A stretch of 64,000 nt of DNA, from NCBI GenBank assembly GCA_963795835.1, contig CAWCJC010000003.1:124001-188000 (forward strand), given 5' to 3'. The translations under genes were made by a program, and so were the position numbers. This document shows, piece after piece, positions 1 through 8,871 of the stretch; position 1 is the stretch's first letter; each line of letters starts with the position of its first letter. The notes below the pieces were generated by a model, which saw only the letters and a list, made by a program, of their open reading frames with translations, was not told the DNA's origin and searched no databases. This stretch comes from JALYXI01 sp963795835. Lineage in GTDB: Bacteria > Acidobacteriota > Terriglobia > Bryobacterales > Bryobacteraceae.

Positions 1-159
1 TACTGGCCCGAATTGCTGGAAAGCGAAACTGCCTGGGCAGAGGCCGCCCAATACTGCCCCGGCATGAACCAGGGCGAGCTGGTGAACATTGCAGAGGCCC
101 AAGCCACCGCCGCCGGAATGAAAGCCGCTTATCCCGAGATGTATCCGCACATAGACTAA
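1..159 (+). CDS. C-terminal 52 residues of an unidentified protein (truncated by window start)
   Basis: The first reading frame is open from base 1 to a TAA stop. It encodes a 52-residue, Glu/Ala-rich, soluble-looking tail beginning YWPELLESETAW and ending YPHID. No motif is recognisable in so short a fragment, and no function is proposed. Its stop overlaps the stop of the convergent DUF2252 gene by 4 bases. That packing supports a real gene end rather than a chance open frame. Confidence 0.5.
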   Translation, partial: YWPELLESETAWAEAAQYCPGMNQGELVNIAEAQATAAGMKAAYPEMYPHID

Positions 160-1487
160 GCCTCGCTTACCGCAATCCGGCCTTTCTGAATCGCTTTCCG
201 GAACGCCTCAGAATCGCTTGCCGCGCGTTCCGCATAGGCAACCCCGTAATGCACAATGGCCCTGATAACCCTGTCTGCCGGGCCAATATAGCCTTTGATT
301 GCCAGCGCGTCGCCAGACCGCGCGTGCCCCCGTGCCAGCAACTCCCCCGCTACCGCCGCGAATCCAGTCAGCCCTTCGCCCCTCAGCTGCGCCAGATCGA
401 TCCCACCCTTATGGTCATTCAACTGGCGCACCAGATAGTCCTGCTCGCCGATACGCGTCCAGCCAAGCAACAAGTCGGAAAGCGGCTGCACCGCGCGCTG
501 GCCTTGCGCTACTCGCTGCCCCTGGTTCGCATACGGCGGGGCTTTCAGGTAACTTGCATAGGCGGAACGAACTTCCTGCTTGATCTGCAGAAAGAGGGGG
601 TCGGCGTCTCCGTTCCCCTGCATCAACACCACGTAATCCCGTAAGCCCACGCTGCCGGTCCCCACCACCTTAAACGCCACATCCAGCGGCTGGAACCTTT
701 CAAATAGGTGCAGCCGCTCGGGTGGAAGGGAGGCTTTATAGGTCTCCAGGCTCGAAAGAATTTCCTGCCTACGCCGGCCGGCGATGCGCCAGATTACACG
801 GCCGACTTCGCGAAACCGGCGGCCGCCCTCCTTATCGGACTGCGTATATTTCTTCAGTAGATCGCACGGTGTGGCGCGCTCGCCTTCTGCGAATGCGGCC
901 GAAACGGCGCCAGAATTCCGCTCCCGATGAATCTGGTGCCTCGCCGCGGTCAGCACCGGCTGCTCCGCCAGCTCTTCCATGGCGGCGCAGTACTTTGTGG
1001 CAAACGCTTCCGTTGCCCGCAAACAGGAAGCATGGTTATGCTCGGCGTCCGCTCCCGCCAGAATAATGCTCGCGGCCATTCTTTTTACGTCCCACTCCCA
1101 TGGGCCGGGAATGGTCTCGTCGAAATCGTTGATGTCGAATAGAAGCCGTCCATCCGGTGCTTCGAAGCATCCTAGGTTTTGCACGTGGGCATCCCCGCAA
1201 AGCTGCACCGTCAACCCGGTATTCGCTTCGGCCGCCAAGTCCTCCGCCATTAATGCAACCGATCCTCGAAAAAACGCGAACGGCGAGACCGACATGCGCG
1301 AGTATTTCAGCGGCAGCAGCTTGGAAAGCCGTCCCTTCGATGCTCGGCAGAGCCTCTCAATCGGATCGAAGCCGCGCGGTCTCTTCGAGAGAACGCCGAG
1401 TTTGGTGCGGTTTAGCTGCTTCCGCTTCGCGCGGCCTGTTGTGAGTACCTGTTCCCGGTTTCCCGTAAAATTTACGAGGCCAGACAT
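156..1487 (-). CDS. DUF2252 family protein
   Basis: A 443-residue soluble protein of the DUF2252 family. It has the hallmark pair LCGDAHVQNLG and, about 20 residues later, FDINDFDETIPGPWEWDVKR. These resemble the catalytic and metal-binding loops of aminoglycoside-phosphotransferase-like kinases, so a small-molecule kinase role is possible, but the family has no settled function. I place the start at the ATG of MSGLVNFTG because GAGG lies a few bases upstream; an in-frame TTG three codons earlier is the alternative. It is divergent from the SMP-30 gene and convergent with the partial gene before it, so it appears to be a single-gene unit. Confidence 0.85.
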   Translation of the reverse strand: MSGLVNFTGNREQVLTTGRAKRKQLNRTKLGVLSKRPRGFDPIERLCRASKGRLSKLLPLKYSRMSVSPFAFFRGSVALMAEDLAAEANTGLTVQLCGDAHVQNLGCFEAPDGRLLFDINDFDETIPGPWEWDVKRMAASIILAGADAEHNHASCLRATEAFATKYCAAMEELAEQPVLTAARHQIHRERNSGAVSAAFAEGERATPCDLLKKYTQSDKEGGRRFREVGRVIWRIAGRRRQEILSSLETYKASLPPERLHLFERFQPLDVAFKVVGTGSVGLRDYVVLMQGNGDADPLFLQIKQEVRSAYASYLKAPPYANQGQRVAQGQRAVQPLSDLLLGWTRIGEQDYLVRQLNDHKGGIDLAQLRGEGLTGFAAVAGELLARGHARSGDALAIKGYIGPADRVIRAIVHYGVAYAERAASDSEAFRKAIQKGRIAVSEA

Positions 1488-1550
1488 GTTCCTCAAGTGT
1501 ACAAATGTGCATCCGGCTTTAGTTTCGAAAGTGATATAGTCGCAGAACCA

Positions 1551-2579
1551 ATGCGCCGCCTATCCCTTGTACTTGCCCTGTCTGCTTCTCTTCTGCCTAT
1601 GGCCCACGCACAGCGAACCACGAATTTCCCAACCCTTGGCAAAATCCATCGCGAGGATCCCGCACTGGACCGCATTCTGGCCCCAGACGCCAAGATTGAA
1701 ATTCTCGCCACCGGTTTCCTGTGGGCGGAAGGACCTGTGTGGGACAAGCAGACAAACGCCCTGTTTTTTTCCGACATCCCTCGGAACTCCGTCATGAAGT
1801 GGCAACCCGAAACGGGTGCCGCCCTCTACTTGAAACCTTCCGGCTACACCGGAGTCGGGGACTATAGTAAGGAACCGGGCTCAAACGGCCTCACCTTCGA
1901 CTCCGAAGGGCGGCTTGTCTCCTGCGAACATGGCGACCGGCGCATCTCTCGCCTCGAAAAGGGCGGAGGAAAGAAGACATTGGTCGACAGTTACCAAGGG
2001 AAACGCCTAAATAGCCCCAATGACTTAGTTTATAAATCGAACGGCGACCTATATTTCACTGATCCTCCTTACGGCCTCCCCAAGCAGGAGAACGACCCTT
2101 CCCGCGAACTGGATTTCTGTGGCGTTTATCGTCTCTCTAAATCCGGCCAGCTTACTCTTTTAACCAAGGAGCTCTCACGGCCGAACGGTCTCGCGTTTTC
2201 TCCGGACGAAAAGACTCTCTACGTTGCAAACTCGGATCCAGACCGTGCCATTTGGATGGCATTTCCCGTTAAGCCGGACGGAACGCTCGGAAAAGGGCGA
2301 GTCTTCGCGGACGTTACAAAAATGGTGGCGCAAAAGCTGCCGGGGTTGCCGGACGGTATGAAAATCGATCGCCAAGGCAATCTGTTTGCGAGCGGACCAG
2401 GCGGAATTCATATTTATTCTCCGGAAGGAAAACTTCTCGGACGCATTGAAACCGGGGAAAAAACGGCCAACTGCGCTTGGGGTGAAGACGGTTCAACTTT
2501 GTTCCTCACAGCCGACATGTACCTCTGCCGGGTCAAAACATCAACTTTAGGGGCGATATCTAGTACAGAAAAATACTAG
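1551..2579 (+). CDS. Secreted SMP-30/gluconolactonase-like beta-propeller protein
   Basis: A 342-residue protein starting MRRLSLVLALSASL with a signal peptide ending near AHAQ, so it is probably periplasmic or secreted. The body matches the SMP-30/gluconolactonase/LRE family: GFLWAEGPVWDK at the first blade, SNGLTFDSEGRLVSCEHGDR, then LNSPNDLVYKSNGDLYFTDPPYG and RPNGLAFSPDEKTLYVANS. These carry the Glu, Asn and Asp positions that bind the catalytic divalent metal in the family. The likely activity is hydrolysis of a sugar lactone; the substrate is not deducible. The upstream in-frame TTG would put 18 polar residues before the signal peptide, so the ATG was chosen. Confidence 0.88.
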   Translation: MRRLSLVLALSASLLPMAHAQRTTNFPTLGKIHREDPALDRILAPDAKIEILATGFLWAEGPVWDKQTNALFFSDIPRNSVMKWQPETGAALYLKPSGYTGVGDYSKEPGSNGLTFDSEGRLVSCEHGDRRISRLEKGGGKKTLVDSYQGKRLNSPNDLVYKSNGDLYFTDPPYGLPKQENDPSRELDFCGVYRLSKSGQLTLLTKELSRPNGLAFSPDEKTLYVANSDPDRAIWMAFPVKPDGTLGKGRVFADVTKMVAQKLPGLPDGMKIDRQGNLFASGPGGIHIYSPEGKLLGRIETGEKTANCAWGEDGSTLFLTADMYLCRVKTSTLGAISSTEKY

Positions 2580-2594
2580 GGAGTAGTACTTTTT
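2569..2594 (+). terminator. Putative intrinsic terminator after the SMP-30 gene
   Basis: An A/T-rich hairpin overlaps the stop codon: AAAAATACTA, loop GGGAG, then TAGTA-C-TTTTT. The stem pairs TACTA with TAGTA and the A5 tract with the T5 tract, with one bulged C. The five T residues fit a Rho-independent terminator, but the stem is weak. Confidence 0.4.
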
Positions 2595-2613
2595 CCTCGC
2601 CTCACTTCAAGTA

Positions 2614-2643
2614 ATCACTTTATTTTTTGTGAGAAAAAGTGAT
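2614..2643. other. Perfect inverted repeat upstream of the subtilase gene
   Basis: ATCACTTT and AAAGTGAT are exact reverse complements separated by 14 bases (2614-2621 and 2636-2643), about 40 bases before the protease start in a 100-base A/T-rich gap. It could be a regulator-binding site or a 5' UTR hairpin. There is no T-tract that would make it a terminator. Confidence 0.4.
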
Positions 2644-2681
2644 AGCCACGCCAAAAATCCAGTATTCTTAACCACGTGGCT

Positions 2682-4524
2682 ATGAAAAAACTAACTTTAA
2701 TTACTCTTTTGCTGACCGCTAACCTAGTTTGGGGTCAAAACGTAGACAAATTATCAACCGAGCTTTCAAAGATTCGGACGAATACTTCCGTCGATGTTGT
2801 TGTTCAGTTTTCAAGTATCCTTTCCGCGGCTCACCATCAAATGGTTTCCAATGCGGGAGGCGTCCTGAAGCAGGAACTGGCAGGGGGTAACGCGGCGGTT
2901 TACTCCGTTCCGCAGTCCGCGCTTGCGAAGTTGAGTAATCAATCGTCTGTTTCTTTCATTAGTTCCAATCGCTTAATCCGGCCCACTCTCGACTACGCTT
3001 CCTCGGCTTCCAGCGCCGGTTATGCCCAACAATTGCAGTTACATGGAGAAGACGTCGGCGTCGCGGTAATTGACAGCGGCATTTCCCCTACCGACGACCT
3101 TCATTACGCTTTCCCCTGGTCCGCGTCGGGAATCGTCTACAGCGAATCCTTCGTGCCGGGAAAGCCAGGCGTTTTGGACGAATATGGTCACGGAACTCAC
3201 GTGGCGGGAATTCTTGCAGGTACCGGTGCGGCCTCTACAGGCCCGCAATTTACTCATAACTTGGTGGGAATTGCGCCTAAGGTGAAGATTATCAACCTGC
3301 GCGTTCTGGATCAGAATGGCTCGGGAACGGATTCTTCCGTGATTGCCGCAATTGAGCGCGCCATCCAATTGAAAAGCGTGTTCAACATCCGCGTGATCAA
3401 TTTATCGATTGGCCGTCCTGTATATGAAAGCTTTCACGAAAGATCCTCTCTGCCGCGCTGTGGAACGCGCTTGGGCAAAGGGTATCGTAGTCGTCGTTGC
3501 AGCGGGGAACTTCGGCCGCAGCAACAATGCGAAGAACAATGGCTACGGAACCATTACGGCTCCCGGCAATGATCCTGTTGTGATAACCGTAGGGGCTTAC
3601 CGCACCGAAAGCACAACCACCACGTCTGACGACTACATCACCAGCTATAGCTCGAAGGGTCCGTCGCTGCTGGACCATGTCGTCAAGCCGGATCTGGTCG
3701 CTCCTGGAAACAAGATGGTTTCTTCCAAGTCGGTGGGATCCACTCTTGCGAACGCGGCAAAATATCCAACTGCTGAGGTCCCCAATTCTTACTACATCCG
3801 AAATGGGAATGACACAAATTCGGCCGACTATTTGCGCCTAAGCGGGACCAGCATGGCAACACCGATGGTGGCGGGCGCTGTCGCTCTAATTGCCCAACAA
3901 AATCCCTACATTACTCCGGACCAGATCAAAGCCCGGCTAATGAAAACCGCGGATAAGAATTATCCCAAGTTCAGCGTCACCACCGATCCTACTACTGGAC
4001 AAACGTACGTTAGCCAGTACGACATCTTCACGGTGGGCGCTGGTTATCTGGATATTGCGGCAGCCCTCAAAGACCACCACTTGGCAAAGGGCACGGCTTT
4101 CTCGCCCATCGCGGTTCGTGGACCGAACGGAAAAATCTTTCTGCAAGACAGTTCCAAGTCGGTCTGGAACTCCACCGCTGTTTGGGGTGATACCGCAGTC
4201 TGGGGCGACACCGCCGTTTGGGGAGATACCGCAGTCTGGGGTGACACTGCTGTATGGGGCGATACGGCTGTCTGGGGAGATTCCATCTTTATCAAGGGAA
4301 ACACCGCGGTTTGGGGTGACAAATCCATCTGGACTTCCACAGCCGTCTGGGGTGACACAGCCGTCTGGGGCGATACCACTCTCGCAGGCTTCACCGCTGT
4401 TTGGGGCGACACCGCAGTCTGGGGCGACACCGCAGTCTGGGGCGATACTGCCGTCTGGGGCGACACCGCCGTCTGGGGCGACACCGCAGTTTGGGGCGAT
4501 TTGATCGTTAAAGGCGACAAATGA
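2682..4524 (+). CDS. Secreted S8 subtilisin-like serine protease with C-terminal TAVWGD repeats (frameshifted)
   Basis: A signal peptide (MKKLTLITLLLTANLVWGQ) is followed by an inhibitor-I9-like propeptide region and a subtilase domain. The Asp is in VIDSGIS (near residue 131) and the His in GHGTHVAGI (near 170). The Ser is in SGTSMATPMVAG, encoded around 3850. The reading frame changes at 3431-3435: GRPVYESF is encoded in the first frame and TKDPLCRAVERAWAKGIVVVVAAGN in the next, so one extra base (in CTTTC) breaks an otherwise intact enzyme. The C-terminus ends in 15 copies of TAVWGD. A GTG two codons upstream is an alternative start. It probably acts extracellularly in protein degradation; the repeat tail may be a surface or binding module. 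Confidence 0.85.
4174..4500 (+). repeat. 15 copies of an 18-bp unit encoding TAVWGD
   Basis: The tail of the subtilase encodes TAVWGD in blocks of 6, 1, 2 and 6 copies. The blocks are separated by SIFIKGN, KSIWTS and TTLAGF. The protein unit is identical in every copy, but codons vary at synonymous positions (GCT/GCA/GCC/GCG, GTT/GTC/GTA, GGT/GGC/GGA, GAT/GAC). The repeat is therefore conserved at protein level and is not a fresh DNA expansion. Confidence 0.95.
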
Positions 4525-4575
4525 AAATTATTTTTGGCGTCGTTTGGGGATCATAGTTACCAAAAGAATACGTAA

Positions 4576-4634
4576 GATAGGGGTATCTTAGCGATGCCCC
4601 TATCCTCTGTACTCCAAGCGCATTAGCGGAGTAC
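4576..4634. other. Two tandem inverted repeats between the subtilase and HD-GYP genes
   Basis: GATAGGGG (4576-4583) pairs exactly with CCCCTATC (4597-4604). GTACTCC (4609-4615) pairs with GGAGTAC (4628-4634), followed by the palindrome GTACTAGTAC. They lie in the 230-base gap 4525-4754. Neither is followed by a T-run, so they may be RNA hairpins at a transcript end or operator sites. The rest of the gap is A/T-rich, shows no open frame and presumably holds the promoter of the downstream operon. Confidence 0.35.
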
Positions 4635-4754
4635 TAGTACCAGTTTCCCTCCTTCATTTTTCCACTCCCCTTGCTTTTCCGAGTAAAACACCCGCTTCTG
4701 CTTTAAAATTAAATCGGCCTTAGGTTTCCGAAAATTCTGAGGTCTTGCCGCTGG

Positions 4755-7208
4755 ATGAATACTTTTCTTGAAATGCCCCTGGTGGCCCGACTTTATATCT
4801 TCGCGGTCCTTGTAATTGGCGGGGCGTCGATTTTTGGCGGCTTATCTCACTGGGGCATCTACAACCCTGGGCAGTTCGGGGCTTACTTGGCAGTGGCAAC
4901 TCTCGCCTCCGCGCTCAAGGTCAACCTGCCCACCATCACCGGCACAATGTCGGTGAATTCTTTGTTTATTCTGATCAGCATCGTTCAACTGAAAGAAGGC
5001 GAAACGATGGTGATCGGTTTGGTCGGTGTCTTGATTCAGTGCCTCTGGAGACCGAAAACGCGGGCGTTGTGGGTTCGCGTTGCCTTCAGCGTAGCGGCCA
5101 ACGCTCTTGCGATCTCTGCTTCTTACCTCGTGTATGACGTGCCGTTACTTGCACATAATATGGAAGGCTTCCGCGTCCTGGCGGTGGCTTGTACGTATTT
5201 CCTGGTAAATACCATTTTAGTTGCCGCCGTTGTCTCCTTGACGGAGAGCAAGTCGGTGGTCACGATCTGGAAAGCCTGTTATTTCTGGTGCTTTCCTTAT
5301 TATTTGGGCGGAGCGGGAATCGCGTGGATCTCCACGGTATTGAATCGCAGATTCGACTGGCAGGTTTCACTTGCCCTCCTTCCCGTCATTTACCTGATTT
5401 ACCGGTCGTACAAAATTTATCTGCAGCGCCTGGAGGACGAAAAGAAGCACGTCGAGGATATGGCGGGCCTTCATCTCCGCACAATCGAGGCCCTCGCGTT
5501 GGCGATCGAAGCCAAAGATCACACCACGCATGACCATCTCCGCCGGGTCCGCGTCTACGCTCTCGAATTAGGAACGCGCATGGGGCTCAGCCCGATAGAA
5601 TTGCAATCGCTCCGCGCAGCCGCCCTGCTTCACGATATCGGCAAGCTCGCAGTTCCTGAGTACATCATTTCGAAGCCGGGCAAACTGACCGAGGATGAGT
5701 TCGAAAAGATGAAAGTTCATCCCGTTGTCGGCGCTCAAATTCTTGAGCAGGTCAAATTTCCTTATCCCGTAGCACCCATCGTTCTTTCCCATCACGAAAA
5801 ATGGGACGGCTCCGGTTATCCAAACGGAATCAAAGGCACGGAAATCCCGATTGGCGCGCGCATTCTCGCCGCTGTCGACGCCTTGGACGCGCTTGCCAGC
5901 GACCGGCAGTATCGGCGCGCCCTGCCTCTCGATCAGGCAATGAAAATGGTGGCTGCCCAGTCCGGCCGATCTTTCGATCCGGCCGTGATTCTGCTTCTCG
6001 AAAGTTGCTACATCGAGTTAGAACAAAAGGCTGTTCAAGAACCGCAAAGCACCATTCGCCTGGATACAGAACCCGTCATCATCAAAGGGGGCGCTCCAGC
6101 GGCCGGATATGAGCAGACTACGGGGCTCGCGCCAAAGGTGAACTCTCTTCGCGAAAACGAAGATCCGCTAGCATCCGCAGCTCATGCCCGCAACTCGATC
6201 CAGGAATTGCACGAATGGACCCGCGCGGCCGAGAGTTCCCTTACCCTTGCTGAAACCCTTTCGGTTTTCGCCACCCGGCTTCGTTCACTGGTTCCTCACG
6301 ACGCCATTGCCTTCTACGCCAAACACGGAAATACTCTGGTTCCCGAATACGTAGGCGGTGAAAACCAGCGTTTGTTCTCCTCCCTTCGCATTCCCTGGGG
6401 AGAAGGTCTTTCCGGCTGGGTTGCGGAAAACCACAAGCCCATTCTCAACGGGAACCCCTCCGTTGAAGCAGGGTACCTGAACGATCCTTCAAAATTCAGT
6501 ACGTTACGCTCCGCTCTTGCCATGCCTCTCGAAACCGTGAACGGCGTCGCTGGGGTGCTGGCTCTGTACCGCACCGAAAAGGATGCTTTCTCCGCCGGCG
6601 ATCTTCGCGTCTTGGGAGCATCCATGGCAAGAATCGCGCTTGCCGCCGAGTATGCCGCCGATCGTGAGTCTCTTCCCAAGAAAGATCGTGACGCCATCCG
6701 GCTTCCCGGCGTTAAGCAGATGTTTATGTCTCTCGCCAACGAGTTGTCCAGGCCACGTGCAGGCGAAAGTGCCGGTGCTCTGGTCCTTCTTGACCTTGAC
6801 GAGTTTCGGGAAATCAATCGGCGCTTCGGGCGCCAGAGCGGGGATCGCGTTCTCCGCACGCTTGCGTACGGACTGCGCGACTTCTTTCATTCCGGTGAGA
6901 TGGTGGCGTATATGGGAGGAGATGAGTTCGCCATCTTAATTCCCACGGATGACAAAGAAATCCTGGAGAAACACCTGGAAAGCATTCGGATTTTCGTACA
7001 CCTCGCGGGTCGCCAGGCCGCTGAATCTTTTCAACTCTCCCATACGGTCGGGATTGCTTCTTTTCCGAGCGATGGCACTGACCCGGAAACTCTGCTGGCC
7101 GCCGCTGAAACTCGTCTCTTACGGGCCAAAGCCGCTAAAGAAAAGCGTCCGGAGACTTCCCGCTTACCGTTCGTCTCTGAATCCGTTGCATCTCCCGCCC
7201 AATATTAG
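4755..7208 (+). CDS. Membrane HD-GYP / GAF / GGDEF c-di-GMP signalling protein
   Basis: An 817-residue protein. Residues 1 to about 220 hold roughly six hydrophobic segments of a membrane sensor. An HD-GYP phosphodiesterase domain follows, with the metal-binding LLHDIGKLAVPEYI (His-Asp near 292) and HHEKWDGSGYPNG (GYP near 355). A GAF domain spans about 490-630, and a C-terminal GGDEF diguanylate cyclase carries an intact MGGDEFAILIP near 722. Both making and breaking motifs look intact, so activity may be switched by the membrane or GAF input. The stop is 14 bases before the ABC permease start, making this the first gene of the long operon. Confidence 0.93.
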   Translation: MNTFLEMPLVARLYIFAVLVIGGASIFGGLSHWGIYNPGQFGAYLAVATLASALKVNLPTITGTMSVNSLFILISIVQLKEGETMVIGLVGVLIQCLWRPKTRALWVRVAFSVAANALAISASYLVYDVPLLAHNMEGFRVLAVACTYFLVNTILVAAVVSLTESKSVVTIWKACYFWCFPYYLGGAGIAWISTVLNRRFDWQVSLALLPVIYLIYRSYKIYLQRLEDEKKHVEDMAGLHLRTIEALALAIEAKDHTTHDHLRRVRVYALELGTRMGLSPIELQSLRAAALLHDIGKLAVPEYIISKPGKLTEDEFEKMKVHPVVGAQILEQVKFPYPVAPIVLSHHEKWDGSGYPNGIKGTEIPIGARILAAVDALDALASDRQYRRALPLDQAMKMVAAQSGRSFDPAVILLLESCYIELEQKAVQEPQSTIRLDTEPVIIKGGAPAAGYEQTTGLAPKVNSLRENEDPLASAAHARNSIQELHEWTRAAESSLTLAETLSVFATRLRSLVPHDAIAFYAKHGNTLVPEYVGGENQRLFSSLRIPWGEGLSGWVAENHKPILNGNPSVEAGYLNDPSKFSTLRSALAMPLETVNGVAGVLALYRTEKDAFSAGDLRVLGASMARIALAAEYAADRESLPKKDRDAIRLPGVKQMFMSLANELSRPRAGESAGALVLLDLDEFREINRRFGRQSGDRVLRTLAYGLRDFFHSGEMVAYMGGDEFAILIPTDDKEILEKHLESIRIFVHLAGRQAAESFQLSHTVGIASFPSDGTDPETLLAAAETRLLRAKAAKEKRPETSRLPFVSESVASPAQY

Positions 7209-7222
7209 GGCATAATCGAGCA

Positions 7223-8071
7223 ATGCGGCGAATCGCCGGCGGTTTAATTACTCTCTTAATTTCCGGTTTCTTCGGAGCGGCTTTAATCCGTTTCAGCCCG
7301 GGTTATGAATTCGATGAGATTGTGCTTGACCCGCACATTTCAAAAGAAACAGCGCAGGCGATAGCAAGAGAAAATCGTGCTGATTCTGATATTTTTCTTT
7401 TTTATGGACGCTACCTAAAAAAAGCTCTCCACGGGGATTTCGGCTACTCGCGCCAGTCTAAGATTCCAACCGCCGAATTGATCCGGGACCGAAGCGGAAT
7501 CTCCATCCGCCTACTTGCGGAAGGATTATCGGCAGGCTGGGCCGGTGGTCTCGTCTTGGCCATCCTGGTGAGCTTCTTTCGCTCCCCGCCGTTGCAATTT
7601 GTAGCCGAAGCGCTCTCCGGCGCTGCTGTCAGTCTCCCGGCCGCTGTCTTTGCTTTAGTCATTTTCCTGGCGAGGGGTCCCGTCTTTCTGGTGCTTGCTC
7701 TGGCCGTCTTGCCCCGCGTATTTCGGTACAGTCGCGACCTGTTTGATTCGGCGCGAATGGAATCGCGCGTAGAGGCGGCAAGAACCCGAGGACTCTCGGA
7801 AACCGCTATTTTTTGGGCGTACATCATGCGGCCGGCTTGGCCGCCCTTAGTCGCTCTCGCCGGGGTCTCCTTCAGCATCGCTTTTGCGGCACTCATACCG
7901 GTCGAAGTGGTTTGCGATATCCCCGGCATTGGCCATTTAGCCTGGAAAGCGGCGCAGGCTCGCGATCTTCCTGTCCTGGTTACCCTCACATTGCTGGTAA
8001 CCGCCATTACGGTTACGGTAAATGGCTTGGCCGCTGCATGGTCGCAACCGGCCGTTGGGGCAACCCGTTGA
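7223..8071 (+). CDS. DppB/OppB-type ABC transporter permease
   Basis: A 282-residue integral membrane protein with an N-terminal helix, a short periplasmic loop (FYGRYLKKALHGDFGYSR, typical of DppB-type permeases) and several helices. The cytoplasmic EAA-like loop is VEAARTRGLSETAIFWAYIMRPA, which contacts the ATPase in this family. The C-terminal DIPGIGHLAWKAAQARDLPVL matches the end of peptide/nickel permeases. It should form the channel with the following permease. Its TGA overlaps the next ATG by one base (TGATG), implying translational coupling. Confidence 0.9.
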   Translation: MRRIAGGLITLLISGFFGAALIRFSPGYEFDEIVLDPHISKETAQAIARENRADSDIFLFYGRYLKKALHGDFGYSRQSKIPTAELIRDRSGISIRLLAEGLSAGWAGGLVLAILVSFFRSPPLQFVAEALSGAAVSLPAAVFALVIFLARGPVFLVLALAVLPRVFRYSRDLFDSARMESRVEAARTRGLSETAIFWAYIMRPAWPPLVALAGVSFSIAFAALIPVEVVCDIPGIGHLAWKAAQARDLPVLVTLTLLVTAITVTVNGLAAAWSQPAVGATR

Positions 8072-8871
8072 TGCAACGCCTTGCGGTCATGCTCTTGGCG
8101 GGAATCTTCTTGGCCGCCATGTTCGCCCGCTATCTGGCTCCGGCACCGTACGACAAGCAATTCCGTACAGAACCGGCGAATGCACCGCCGGGCAGAACGT
8201 TCCTCTTAGGAACGGACTCGGCCAGCAGGGATCGCCTGTCCCGTCTTATTTACGGGACTCAGGTATCTCTCCTGTTAGCACCAGCCGCCGCGGCGCTTTC
8301 TTTGGTCATCGCTCTGCTGGTGGGTGGCTCGGCGGCTCTGGGACCCGGTTGGTGGGACAGCGCGGCAATGGCAGCAAGCGACCTGTTCCTTTCCCTGCCC
8401 TGGCTTTTTCTCTTTCTTACTATCCGTGCGGTGCTGCCCCTCAACACGGAGGGTGTTGAATTGATCGTCATCACCTTTGCGCTGATGGGGCTCTTGGGCT
8501 GGGGCGCCGGCGCGCGGGTGGTCCGGGCGGCAGTCCTTCAAATCCGCAGCGCGCCGTTCACGCTCTATGCCCAAGCTTTCGGCTGCGGCCCAACCCGCCT
8601 CTGGTTCCGTCATCTGCTTCCCCACCTCCGCGTCGTGCTCCTGGCCCAGTTCTGGATCTCAATACCGGCTTTCATTCTGGGAGAGGCGAGTCTGGGGCTT
8701 CTGGGCCTCGGTGTCCCGGAACCACTCCCGTCCTGGGGCAACTTACTGGCGGACATTCAATCGGCCCCCAGGTGGACCGAATACTGGAACTGGTCCCCCG
8801 CCTTTTTACTCTTCGTGGTAATGGTCCTCTTTCAACTCAGCCGCCCGACCATGAAGCAGGTACGCTCCTGA
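8071..8871 (+). CDS. DppC/OppC-type ABC transporter permease
   Basis: A 266-residue membrane protein and second channel subunit of the peptide-type importer. It has the N-terminal helix and FLLGTDSASRDRLSRLIYGTQVSLLLAP, the canonical DppC opening (LGTD..GRD..SR...G.R.SL). It also has an EAA-like loop around YAQAFGCGPTRLWFRHLLPH and the C-terminal LLGLGVPEPLPSWGNLLADIQ. The frame is open further upstream, but the ATG overlapping the previous stop gives the right family length. The end again overlaps the next start as TGATG. Confidence 0.9.
   Translation: MQRLAVMLLAGIFLAAMFARYLAPAPYDKQFRTEPANAPPGRTFLLGTDSASRDRLSRLIYGTQVSLLLAPAAAALSLVIALLVGGSAALGPGWWDSAAMAASDLFLSLPWLFLFLTIRAVLPLNTEGVELIVITFALMGLLGWGAGARVVRAAVLQIRSAPFTLYAQAFGCGPTRLWFRHLLPHLRVVLLAQFWISIPAFILGEASLGLLGLGVPEPLPSWGNLLADIQSAPRWTEYWNWSPAFLLFVVMVLFQLSRPTMKQVRS

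Noticed and set aside
4174..4500. Regular 18-bp repeats considered as a CRISPR or minisatellite array
   Set aside because: The unit is exactly six codons, has no unique spacers of CRISPR length, and varies only at synonymous positions in the protease frame.
4044..4520. A minus-strand frame with repeating SPQTAV units
   Set aside because: It is simply the reverse complement of the TAVWGD-coding repeat; the plus-strand frame belongs to the protease.
4525..4754. Possible c-di-GMP riboswitch before the HD-GYP/GGDEF gene
   Set aside because: I could find two inverted repeats but none of the conserved GEMM-type loop sequences.
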